Below are positions 1-5,998 of a stretch of DNA of 5,998 nucleotides, one piece after another. The notes beneath the pieces were generated by a model that was given only the letters and a program-made list of their open reading frames with translations, did not search any database and was not told the origin of the DNA. The DNA comes from an uncultured Methylococcaceae bacterium (GTDB taxonomy: Bacteria > Pseudomonadota > Gammaproteobacteria > Methylococcales > Methylomonadaceae), in assembly GCA_903839795.1 (NCBI GenBank), contig CAIMDR010000722.1:1-5998 (forward strand), in the 5' to 3' direction. Each line of letters starts with the position of its first letter. Positions within the stretch are counted from its first letter, which is position 1. The position numbers were made by a program, and so were the translations under genes.

Positions 1-548
1 CAATACCGACAATTTACGCTATTTGGGAGGGATTTATTGATATTTCATTTCGCGCATATATCCAAGAATTAAATAAAATAAATCTCACCGTTGACACTGT
101 TTGCGAGCCTATCTTAATACTTCATCTTGAAAGTAAATTTAAACAGCTTAAGGAATATCCAAAAAACAACGATAAAAAAGTAGTGCTTTTCAATAGTCTA
201 AATAAGTTTTATACGGAAAGAGTTATTGAAATCAACACTACTGTAAACACTAGAAGTAATGTTAAATTCGACGTGCTTAACGAAATATTAGAATCATTTA
301 ATCTTAAAACAATTCTGCCATATCTTGAACCTAGAAATTCATTAAAACAAAAGCTTGATAATATGGTTATAGCTAGAAATGCGGTTGCTCATGGACAATA
401 TAATGAAGATAAAATTAAGCGAGAAGATTTGAAAAGCAGGCAAAAAGATTTAGAGAATAATGTCAAATTAGTCAATATACTAATGAATTTAGTGCTAGAA
501 AGAATTTTAGAGGGCTTCGAAAGTAAATCCTATCTACTTATAACTTAA
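1..548 (+). CDS. HEPN-domain protein (MAE_28990/MAE_18760-like), 5' end cut by the window
   Basis: The frame is open from position 3 to a TAA at 546-548, so the gene starts outside the window and about 181 residues are visible. A GTG at 183 could serve as a start, but the open upstream part carries conserved-looking sequence (YAIWEGFID, encoded at about 15-41) and clearly belongs to the protein. The YAxWEGFI motif early and an ARNAVAHG motif near the C-terminal third are hallmarks I associate with MAE_28990/MAE_18760-like HEPN proteins. Arg (codon 375-377) and His (390-392) form the Rx4H motif that HEPN ribonucleases use for metal-independent RNA cleavage. No signal peptide or membrane segment is seen, so it is probably cytoplasmic and all-helical. 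HEPN proteins of this sort often serve as toxins or in anti-phage defence, but the role here is inferred. Sampled lines of the gene have about 27% GC, against 43-50% in sampled downstream lines, which suggests horizontal transfer. Any partner gene would lie upstream, out of view. Confidence 0.75.
   Translation, partial: IPTIYAIWEGFIDISFRAYIQELNKINLTVDTVCEPILILHLESKFKQLKEYPKNNDKKVVLFNSLNKFYTERVIEINTTVNTRSNVKFDVLNEILESFNLKTILPYLEPRNSLKQKLDNMVIARNAVAHGQYNEDKIKREDLKSRQKDLENNVKLVNILMNLVLERILEGFESKSYLLIT
516..544 (+). promoter_or_regulatory. possible sigma70-type promoter for serC
   Basis: A TATAAC box (539-544, 5 of 6 to consensus) lies 17 bases after TTCGAA (516-521, only 3 of 6). The pair overlaps the end of the HEPN gene and would start transcription near 551, giving a leader of about 30 bases before serC. 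The -35 box is weak and the region is AT-rich, so this could be chance. Read-through from the HEPN gene is an alternative, since no terminator is visible in 549-580. Confidence 0.25.
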
Positions 549-580
549 TTATTACCTTTAAACCTAACCACGAGAAATAT

Positions 581-1660
581 ATGTCCAGAGTTTATAATTT
601 TAGTGCGGGGCCGTCAATATCCCCTGAATCGGTATTGCTGCAAGCTCAGCAAGAGTTATTGGAATGGCGCGATAGTGGTATGTCCGTCATGGAAATGAGT
701 CATCGGGGCAAGCATTTCTCTATTATTGCCGAAGAGTTGGAAAGTGATTTAAGATGCCTGCTGGCTGTTCCCGATAATTATAAGGTGTTGTTTTTGCAAG
801 GTGGTGCGTCAGCGCAGTTTTCATTGATTCCACAAAATATTTTAAAGGATAAAACCAAAGCGTGTTATCTGAATACCGGTGCATGGTCCGAAAAAGCGAT
901 TAAAGACGCACAGAGTTATTGTGAAGTGTTGGTGAGTGCAAGCTCGGAAGATACTCGATTTACCAGCATTCCCGAGGCATCAACCTGGCTTTTGGACGAG
1001 CAGGCGGCCTATCTGCACTATACCTCGAATGAAACCATTCATGGCGTAGAATTTCAAAGTACTCCAGATTCCAAGGGCTTGCCGCTGGTATCGGATATGT
1101 CCTCCAATATTTTATCGCGCAAAATTGATGTCAGTCAGTATGGTTTGATTTATGCGGGGACTCAAAAAAATATGGGGCCTGCCGGTGTTACTGTGGTTAT
1201 TGTCAGGGATGATTTAATCGGACATGCCAGCAAAACAACGCCCCCGGTATTTAATTATGCTGAGCAGGCAAAAAACCAGTCCATGCTTAACACGCCCGCA
1301 ACCTACAATTGGTATCTCGTGGGTCTGGTGCTTAAGTGGTTAAAAGCGCAAGGTGGCGTTGAGGCTATTGAGCAACTTAATATCGCCAAAGCGGCAAAAC
1401 TGTATCAAGCCATTGATCAATCGACTTTGTATTCAAATCCGGTAGCTGTTCCGTTTCGTTCACGCATGAATGTGCCGTTTATTCTGGGCGACGAAAGCTT
1501 GGATAAGCCCTTCCTTGCGGCAGCAGAAGCGAATGGACTGTTTGAATTAAAAGGCCATCGTTCAGTGGGTGGTATGCGAGCCAGTATTTACAATGCCATG
1601 CCGGAAGCGGGTGTCTTGGCCTTGATTGATTTTATGGCTGAATTTGAACGCACCCATTAA
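581..1660 (+). CDS. serC: Phosphoserine aminotransferase SerC
   Basis: The 359-residue protein is close in length to E. coli SerC (362). It transaminates 3-phosphohydroxypyruvate to phosphoserine in serine synthesis and, in organisms with the DXP-independent-of-ribose route, 4-phosphohydroxythreonine formation for vitamin B6. It is a cytoplasmic PLP fold-type I enzyme. Visible features are the N-terminal YNFSAGP, the SHRGK motif (His41, Arg42), the cofactor-binding GGASAQF (74-80), Trp102, NETIHG (150-155), Asp172, the PLP lysine Lys196 in YAGTQKNMGPAG, NTPATYNWY (238-246) and the C-terminal GHRSVGGMRASIYNAM with Arg333. All key residues are present. The ATG at 581 gives an N-terminus that aligns with known SerC proteins. 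Its ribosome site is weak (GAGA around 572-575). The gene follows the HEPN gene by 32 bases and precedes pheA by 28, the usual supraoperon position, except that gyrA is not the visible upstream neighbour. Confidence 0.97.
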   Translation: MSRVYNFSAGPSISPESVLLQAQQELLEWRDSGMSVMEMSHRGKHFSIIAEELESDLRCLLAVPDNYKVLFLQGGASAQFSLIPQNILKDKTKACYLNTGAWSEKAIKDAQSYCEVLVSASSEDTRFTSIPEASTWLLDEQAAYLHYTSNETIHGVEFQSTPDSKGLPLVSDMSSNILSRKIDVSQYGLIYAGTQKNMGPAGVTVVIVRDDLIGHASKTTPPVFNYAEQAKNQSMLNTPATYNWYLVGLVLKWLKAQGGVEAIEQLNIAKAAKLYQAIDQSTLYSNPVAVPFRSRMNVPFILGDESLDKPFLAAAEANGLFELKGHRSVGGMRASIYNAMPEAGVLALIDFMAEFERTH

Positions 1661-1688
1661 TCGAAACTTATCAACACAGAGCAGCGTA

Positions 1689-2774
1689 ATGTCATCAATC
1701 ACTCCCCTTTCTGATTTAAGAGACAAAATTGATGCAATCGATGAGCAGATTCTGCAATTGATTAATCAGCGTGCGTCTTGTGCAGTTGAAGTTGCCAGAA
1801 CCAAAAGTGCTCAGGGCGAGCAAGGTACTTTTTATCGCCCGGATAGAGAGGCATTGGTTTTAAGGCGAATTATGGACTTAAATCAAGGGCCGTTGACTGA
1901 TGATACCTCTGCCCGCTTTTTTAGAGAGATAATGTCGGCTTGTTTGGCGTTGGAAAAGCCAATGGATATTGCTTTTTTAGGGCCTGAGGGTACATTTACC
2001 CAGCAAGCGGCCTATAAGCACTTTGGACATGCGGTTAAAACCATTCCGGTTGCCACCATAAACGAGATATTTAATGTGGTGGAATGCGGTCATTGCGAGT
2101 TTGGCGTGGTTCCCGTTGAAAACTCTACCGAAGGTATTATTAGTCATACGTTGGATCGGTTTTTAACCTCACCGCTGAAAATTTGTGGTGAAGTTGAAAT
2201 CAGGGTACATCAAAACCTGATGGGGAACGTAACCCATCTTGCTGAAATAACTGAAGTATTTTCGCATCAGCAATCGCTGGCTCAATGTCGTCAATGGTTG
2301 GAAAATCATTTGCCACAGGCGAAACTGACTGCGGTTAATAGTAATGCCGAGGCAGCACGTCTGGCGACAGTCAATAAACAAACTGCAGCGATTGCGGGTG
2401 TTGTTGCCGCTGAAATTTATAATTTAAAGATTATTGAAAAAAGTATTGAGGACGAGCCCAATAATACGACCCGGTTTATTATTGTCGGGCAACAATCTCC
2501 ATCGCCTACCGGAAACGATAAAACCTCGCTGGTCGTTTCTACAGGGAATCAGCCAGGCGCATTGCATAAAATCCTTGAACCTTTCGCAAAATTGGGCATA
2601 GGGATGGTTAATATTGAATCCAGACCTTCGCGGCAGGGCTTATGGGATTATATTTTTTTTATTGATATAGAAGGGCATGGCGAGGATGAGGTCGTTGCCC
2701 AAGCTTTAGAAATGGTTAAAGACAACGTTAAGATGTTCAAATTATTGGGTTCTTATCCTAAAGCCGTTCTATAA
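1689..2774 (+). CDS. pheA: Bifunctional chorismate mutase / prephenate dehydratase (P-protein)
   Basis: This 361-residue protein converts chorismate to prephenate and then to phenylpyruvate, the committed route to phenylalanine. An AroQ chorismate mutase domain (about 7-90) has Arg11, Arg28, Lys39, Arg53 and Glu54; Glu89 appears to replace the Gln88 of the E. coli enzyme, as in Pseudomonas-type proteins. The prephenate dehydratase domain (about 93-267) shows GPEGTF (98-103), VPVENSTEG (141-149), SHQQSLAQC (192-200) and TRF (261-263). A C-terminal ACT domain (about 279-356) holds GALH (290-293) and ESRP (310-313), the phenylalanine-binding signature, so feedback inhibition by phenylalanine is expected from the family. 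I chose the ATG at 1689, preceded by GAG at 1679-1681, because residues from SSITPLSDLR onward match the family. An in-frame ATG at 1626 would add 21 unrelated residues and overlap serC. The protein ends in GSYPKAVL, as in Pseudomonas PheA. Confidence 0.96.
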   Translation: MSSITPLSDLRDKIDAIDEQILQLINQRASCAVEVARTKSAQGEQGTFYRPDREALVLRRIMDLNQGPLTDDTSARFFREIMSACLALEKPMDIAFLGPEGTFTQQAAYKHFGHAVKTIPVATINEIFNVVECGHCEFGVVPVENSTEGIISHTLDRFLTSPLKICGEVEIRVHQNLMGNVTHLAEITEVFSHQQSLAQCRQWLENHLPQAKLTAVNSNAEAARLATVNKQTAAIAGVVAAEIYNLKIIEKSIEDEPNNTTRFIIVGQQSPSPTGNDKTSLVVSTGNQPGALHKILEPFAKLGIGMVNIESRPSRQGLWDYIFFIDIEGHGEDEVVAQALEMVKDNVKMFKLLGSYPKAVL

Positions 2775-2804
2775 CCTGTTGGCTATTTTGTAAGTACTCA
2801 CTTT

Positions 2805-2823
2805 CTCCCTTTGAAAAAGGGGG
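2805..2823. repeat. G/C hairpin in the pheA-hisC gap, possible dispersed repeat
   Basis: CTCCCTTT (2805-2812) and AAAGGGGG (2816-2823) form an 8-base-pair stem with one T-G wobble around a GAA loop. It lies 31 bases past the pheA stop. The next bases (CTGAATAATTACGC) are not a U tract; a T-rich run comes only at about 2839-2850, so a classical terminator is doubtful. The CCCTTTGAAAAAGGGG core resembles short palindromic repeats scattered between genes in many proteobacteria; that resemblance is from memory. It could also attenuate or stabilise the transcript between pheA and hisC. The rest of 2775-2887 shows no gene or convincing promoter. Confidence 0.5.
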
Positions 2824-2887
2824 GCTGAATAATTACGCTATTTTTATTTTCGCAGCGGTATTGGTTAAATATATTTATTTAAAAGTC

Positions 2888-4000
2888 ATGAATAACACTG
2901 ATAACATTTACAATCTTGCTGCCGAGGGTGTGCAGCGCCTTATTCCTTATAAGGCGGGCAAGCCAATTGAAGAACTTGAACGCGAACTGGGACTCACCCA
3001 AATTATCAAGCTGGCCTCCAATGAAAATCCTTTGGGGCCGGGAAAAAAAGCCTTGGCTGCCATTCAGGCAACTTTGCCTGCTTTGGCGCTGTATCCTGAT
3101 GGTAGTGGCTTTGCATTAAAACAGGCTTTAGCCGAGAAATATGCGGTCGATCCGAGCCAGATAACATTGGGTAACGGTTCCAATGAGATTCTTGAACTGG
3201 TAGCCAAGGCGTTTTTAACGCCAGCGCTTGAGGTGGTTTTTTCACAACATGCTTTTGCTGTTTACCCCATCGTAACGCAAGCGGCAGGCGCGACTGCGGT
3301 TGTTGTTCCGGCCTTGAATTATGGTCACGATTTGGAGGCCATGCTTCAGGCAGTCACTGAAAAAACACGTTTGGTATTTATCGCTAATCCCAATAATCCA
3401 ACGGGTACTTTGCTAAGTCAAGCGAGTTTGGAGCGCTTTATAGGTGCTTTGCCTGACACCTGTTTGTGTGTGCTTGATGAGGCTTATTTTGAATATGTTA
3501 GCCACGTTGAGTTGGTTAACTCAATTGATTGGTTGAAAAAATTTCCTAATTTATTAATTACAAGAACTTTTTCAAAAGCCTATGGACTGGCCGGATTGCG
3601 GGTCGGTTATGGATTATCCAGTCCACAGCTTGCTGATATTCTTAATCGGGTACGTCAGCCTTTTAATAATAATATGCTGGCTTTAGTCGCAGCAGAAGCA
3701 GCTTTGTCTGATGATGAATATCTGCAGCAGACTATTGCCGTGAATGACCAAGGGATGAAACAATTAACGGAGGGCTTTAAAAATATGGGGCTGGAATGGA
3801 TTCCGTCAGCGGGAAATTTTGTATTGGTTGATTTAAAGCAAGCGGGGCAGCCTGTTTATGAGGCCTTGCTACGTAAAGGCGTTATCGTAAGACCCGTCGG
3901 TAATTATGAATTACCTAATCATTTGCGCATTAGTATCGGCACCGCATCAGAAAATCAATTATTTCTCCAGGCGTTAACGTCTACGTTGGCTAATGTTTGA
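2888..4000 (+). CDS. hisC: Histidinol-phosphate aminotransferase family (HisC2/HisHb type)
   Basis: This 370-residue cytoplasmic PLP fold-type I aminotransferase has the full HisC signature: KLASNENPLGP (41-51), YPDGSG (69-74), GNGSNE (95-100), ANPNNPTG (166-173), DEAY (197-200), the PLP lysine Lys230 in RTFSKAYGLAGLR (226-238), Arg238 and the substrate-carboxylate Arg347 in HLRISIG. The family interconverts histidinol phosphate and imidazole-acetol phosphate. Copies placed between pheA and tyrA are known to be broad-specificity enzymes that also aminate phenylpyruvate and 4-hydroxyphenylpyruvate, and the context supports that role here. Whether a second hisC exists in a his operon cannot be seen. 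I chose the ATG at 2888 because the protein length then matches Pseudomonas HisC2. It has no clear Shine-Dalgarno. A TTG at 2861 would add nine residues without family support. The 3' end overlaps tyrA by 8 bases, which suggests translational coupling. Confidence 0.93.
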   Translation: MNNTDNIYNLAAEGVQRLIPYKAGKPIEELERELGLTQIIKLASNENPLGPGKKALAAIQATLPALALYPDGSGFALKQALAEKYAVDPSQITLGNGSNEILELVAKAFLTPALEVVFSQHAFAVYPIVTQAAGATAVVVPALNYGHDLEAMLQAVTEKTRLVFIANPNNPTGTLLSQASLERFIGALPDTCLCVLDEAYFEYVSHVELVNSIDWLKKFPNLLITRTFSKAYGLAGLRVGYGLSSPQLADILNRVRQPFNNNMLALVAAEAALSDDEYLQQTIAVNDQGMKQLTEGFKNMGLEWIPSAGNFVLVDLKQAGQPVYEALLRKGVIVRPVGNYELPNHLRISIGTASENQLFLQALTSTLANV

Positions 4001-5998
4001 CCGGCTTTGTATTGTCGGTGTTGGCTTAATTGGTGGTTCAGTTGCTCGTGCGGCCAGGCATTATGGGTTAAGCAAAAGCATTGTCGGCTATGGTCGCCAG
4101 GAGGATTTGAAAAATCTGGAGACGGCAAAACGGCTGGGTGTTATTGATGACTATTATTTGCAGGTAGAGCACGCTTTACACGGTGCGGATTGTGTTGTGA
4201 TCGCTACGCCGGTTGCGTCTATTGAAAGCATTTTTGAATTGCTTAAACCGTTTTGGACGGAACACGTTATTTATACCGATGTAGGTAGCACCAAGGGAAG
4301 TGTGGTTTCAGCGGCACAGCGGGTTTTTGGCACAGTACCTGATAATTTGGTGCCTGCGCATCCCATTGCAGGGGGCGAGCAGAGTGGTGTGGATGCCTCC
4401 GTTGTTGATTTGTTTGTGAACAAACGCCTCATTATTACGCCTCTAGGTCATACTCGTACGGAAGTCTTGCATAAAATCCAAGATTTCTGGGAGCGCTGCG
4501 GATCAGTGGTATCAATGATGGATGTCAATCACCATGATGCGGTGTTGGCGGCTACCAGTCATTTACCCCATATTCTTGCTTTTGCTTTAGTAGATATGCT
4601 GGGTCATAAAGATGAGCAAAGTGAAATCTTTAAATATGCGGCAGGCGGCTTTAGAGATTTTACCAGGATTGCATCCAGTGATCCGACCATGTGGCGGGAT
4701 ATTTGTTCGGCCAATAAAAATGAAATAATCCCGTTGCTTGAACGCACCAGGGAGCAACTGGATAAAATACAGTGCTTGCTTGAAAATGATGATAGCCAGC
4801 AACTTTTAACCCTTTTTGCGTATGCCAACACTGCAAGGCAGCGCTTTCTTAATCAGTTTGAAGGAAATATGTCAAAATCAATCACATTTGAAGTGCAACC
4901 AGGCGGCGTGTTACAGGGTGAAGCACGAGTGCCGGGTGATAAATCCATGTCACATCGTTCTGTTATGCTAGGCTCACTGGCTGATGGCGTTACTCATGTT
5001 AAAGGCTTTCTTGAAGCCGAAGATGCCTTAGCAACATTGCAGGCATTTCGTGACATGGGTGTGGAAATTGAAGGGCCGGTTAATGGTTGTTTAACTATTC
5101 ATGGCGTTGGCAAACAGGGTTTAAAAGCACCTAAAAATGAGCTGTATTTGGGTAACTCGGGCACTTCCATGCGCTTATTGAGCGGATTATTGGCGGGACA
5201 GTCATTTAATTCTGTACTGACTGGCGATAAGTCTTTATCAGGTAGACCTATGAAACGGGTCACTGAGCCATTAGCGTTGATGGGAGCCGATATAAAAGCT
5301 ACCGAAAAAGGCACTGCGCCGCTTTATATTACCGGTAAAGCAGGCCAATTGAAGGGTATCGATTACGTGATGCCCATGGCAAGTGCACAAGTAAAATCCT
5401 GTTTGTTGTTGGCAGGCATGTATGCCGAAGGTGAAACCAGCGTTACCGAGCCTGCGCCGACACGCGATCATACGGAACGCATGTTGTCAGGATTTTCATA
5501 TCCGGTTAAGAAACAGGGAAGTAAAGCCAGCATTACTGCTGAAGGCCATTTGACGGCAACGGATATTGATGTGCCCAGCGATATTTCCTCGGCTGCTTTC
5601 TTTTTAGTCGGTGCCTCCATTGCACCTGGTTCTGATTTATTGTTAAAGCATGTCGGTATTAATCCTACCCGCACGGGTGTTATCGACATTCTTAGGTTGA
5701 TGGGTGCGAATATTGAAGTGCTTAATGAGCGCATCGTGGGTGGTGAGCCGGTTGCTGATTTGCATGTGGTTTACAGTCCTTTAAAAGGTATCGATATACC
5801 TGAGCATTTAGTGCCCTTGGCAATTGACGAATTTCCGGTATTATTTGTTGCCGCCGCCTGTGCGCAAGGTCAAACCCGTTTAAGCGGCGCCGAAGAGCTT
5901 AGAGTCAAGGAATCAGACCGTATTCAGGTTATGGCTGACGGTTTGCAACTATTGGGTGTTGATGCACAGCCAACTGCAGATGGCATGATTATTCAAGG
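3993..5998 (+). CDS. tyrA-aroA: TyrA-AroA fusion: prephenate/arogenate dehydrogenase + EPSP synthase, 3' end cut
   Basis: I read every codon from the ATG at 3993 to the right edge: 668 codons with no stop, so two enzymes share one frame. TyrA part (about 1-285): GVGLIGGS dinucleotide loop (9-16), DVGSTKG (96-102), HPIAGGEQSG with catalytic-type His123, the SHLPH motif (189-193) and GGFRDFTR (218-225) with the prephenate-binding Arg225. It oxidatively decarboxylates prephenate (or arogenate) toward tyrosine. AroA part (from about Met293): VPGDKSMSHR (Lys317, Arg322), LGNSGTSMR (386-394), SAQVKS (464-469), RDHTE (491-495), NPTR (557-560), Asp612 in IDEFP and RVKESDR with Lys639 and Glu640. It joins shikimate-3-phosphate and PEP to form EPSP. 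Roughly 70 C-terminal residues should lie beyond the window. The same fusion is known in Pseudomonas and Acinetobacter. The start overlaps the hisC stop by 8 bases; cmk and rpsA would be expected downstream. Confidence 0.95.
   Translation, partial: MFDRLCIVGVGLIGGSVARAARHYGLSKSIVGYGRQEDLKNLETAKRLGVIDDYYLQVEHALHGADCVVIATPVASIESIFELLKPFWTEHVIYTDVGSTKGSVVSAAQRVFGTVPDNLVPAHPIAGGEQSGVDASVVDLFVNKRLIITPLGHTRTEVLHKIQDFWERCGSVVSMMDVNHHDAVLAATSHLPHILAFALVDMLGHKDEQSEIFKYAAGGFRDFTRIASSDPTMWRDICSANKNEIIPLLERTREQLDKIQCLLENDDSQQLLTLFAYANTARQRFLNQFEGNMSKSITFEVQPGGVLQGEARVPGDKSMSHRSVMLGSLADGVTHVKGFLEAEDALATLQAFRDMGVEIEGPVNGCLTIHGVGKQGLKAPKNELYLGNSGTSMRLLSGLLAGQSFNSVLTGDKSLSGRPMKRVTEPLALMGADIKATEKGTAPLYITGKAGQLKGIDYVMPMASAQVKSCLLLAGMYAEGETSVTEPAPTRDHTERMLSGFSYPVKKQGSKASITAEGHLTATDIDVPSDISSAAFFLVGASIAPGSDLLLKHVGINPTRTGVIDILRLMGANIEVLNERIVGGEPVADLHVVYSPLKGIDIPEHLVPLAIDEFPVLFVAAACAQGQTRLSGAEELRVKESDRIQVMADGLQLLGVDAQPTADGMIIQ
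4861..4871 (+). promoter_or_regulatory. Shine-Dalgarno-like site and ATG embedded at the TyrA/AroA junction
   Basis: AAGGA (4861-4865) lies three bases before an in-frame ATG at 4869-4871, which encodes Met293 of the fusion, exactly where a free-standing AroA would begin (MSKSITFEVQPGG). Among the starts in this window it is the closest match to a consensus ribosome site, though the spacing is short. It may be a relic of a separate aroA gene or may still start a stand-alone EPSP synthase; the sequence cannot tell which. Confidence 0.4.

Noticed and set aside
429..461. Alternative promoter TTGAAA followed by TAGAGA within the HEPN gene
   Set aside because: The -35 is fair but the -10 is poor, and AT-rich coding DNA produces such matches by chance. 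The 516-544 pair has a better -10 and position.
183..548. GTG at 183 as the true start of a 121-residue protein
   Set aside because: The frame is open to the left edge and encodes the conserved YAxWEGFI segment, so the gene is longer and begins outside the window.
1626..1688. In-frame ATG at 1626 that would lengthen PheA by 21 residues
   Set aside because: It overlaps serC by 35 bases, the added residues do not resemble any PheA N-terminus, and the ATG at 1689 gives the family length with a GAG element upstream.
2169..2381. Minus-strand open frame inside pheA
   Set aside because: It lies wholly within a well-conserved coding region, has no recognisable domain and is best explained as a shadow frame.
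2805..2850. Rho-independent terminator after pheA
   Set aside because: The stem is adequate but is not followed directly by a U tract; the T-rich run starts about 16 bases later. Kept as a hairpin or repeat only.
2861..2887. TTG at 2861 as the hisC start
   Set aside because: The extra nine residues lack family support and TTG is a rare start. The ATG at 2888 gives the expected 370 residues, although neither has a strong ribosome site.
4587..5734. Several minus-strand open frames of 66-88 codons under tyrA-aroA, and similar ones (both strands) under hisC
   Set aside because: They overlap each other and fully conserved enzyme domains on the other strand or frame. No ribosome sites or family motifs are seen.

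Overview
The window looks like chromosomal DNA from a gammaproteobacterium. The best guess is a relative of the methanotrophs (Methylococcales), but that is inferred only from gene order, protein resemblance and moderate GC. Most of it (about 581 to the right edge) is a block of amino-acid biosynthesis genes, all on the + strand: serC, pheA, a hisC-type aminotransferase, and one continuous reading frame fusing tyrA to aroA. This order matches the known mixed-function 'supraoperon' of Pseudomonas and relatives (gyrA, serC, pheA, hisC2/hisHb, tyrA-aroA, cmk, rpsA).

Layout: 1-548 is the 3' part of a very AT-rich gene for a HEPN-domain protein of the MAE_28990/MAE_18760 type, with an intact Rx4H motif. 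It sits where gyrA would be expected. A 32-base gap without a visible terminator leads to serC (581-1660). After 28 bases comes pheA (1689-2774). A 113-base gap carrying a G/C hairpin separates pheA from hisC (2888-4000). hisC overlaps tyrA-aroA (3993 to beyond the right edge) by 8 bases. No gene-free stretch exceeds 300 bases, and I see no tRNA, rRNA, CRISPR array or insertion sequence.

How the genes work together: AroA makes EPSP, the precursor of chorismate. The chorismate mutase domain of PheA turns chorismate into prephenate, and its dehydratase domain makes phenylpyruvate. TyrA makes 4-hydroxyphenylpyruvate (or tyrosine from arogenate). The HisC-type enzyme can plausibly transaminate these keto acids as well as act in histidine synthesis. 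SerC supplies serine and also feeds synthesis of PLP, the cofactor that SerC and HisC both use.

I find no convincing undescribed multi-gene system here. The points most worth a second look are the AT-rich HEPN gene next to the housekeeping cluster, the tyrA-aroA fusion that keeps an embedded Shine-Dalgarno and ATG at its junction, and the hairpin element between pheA and hisC.
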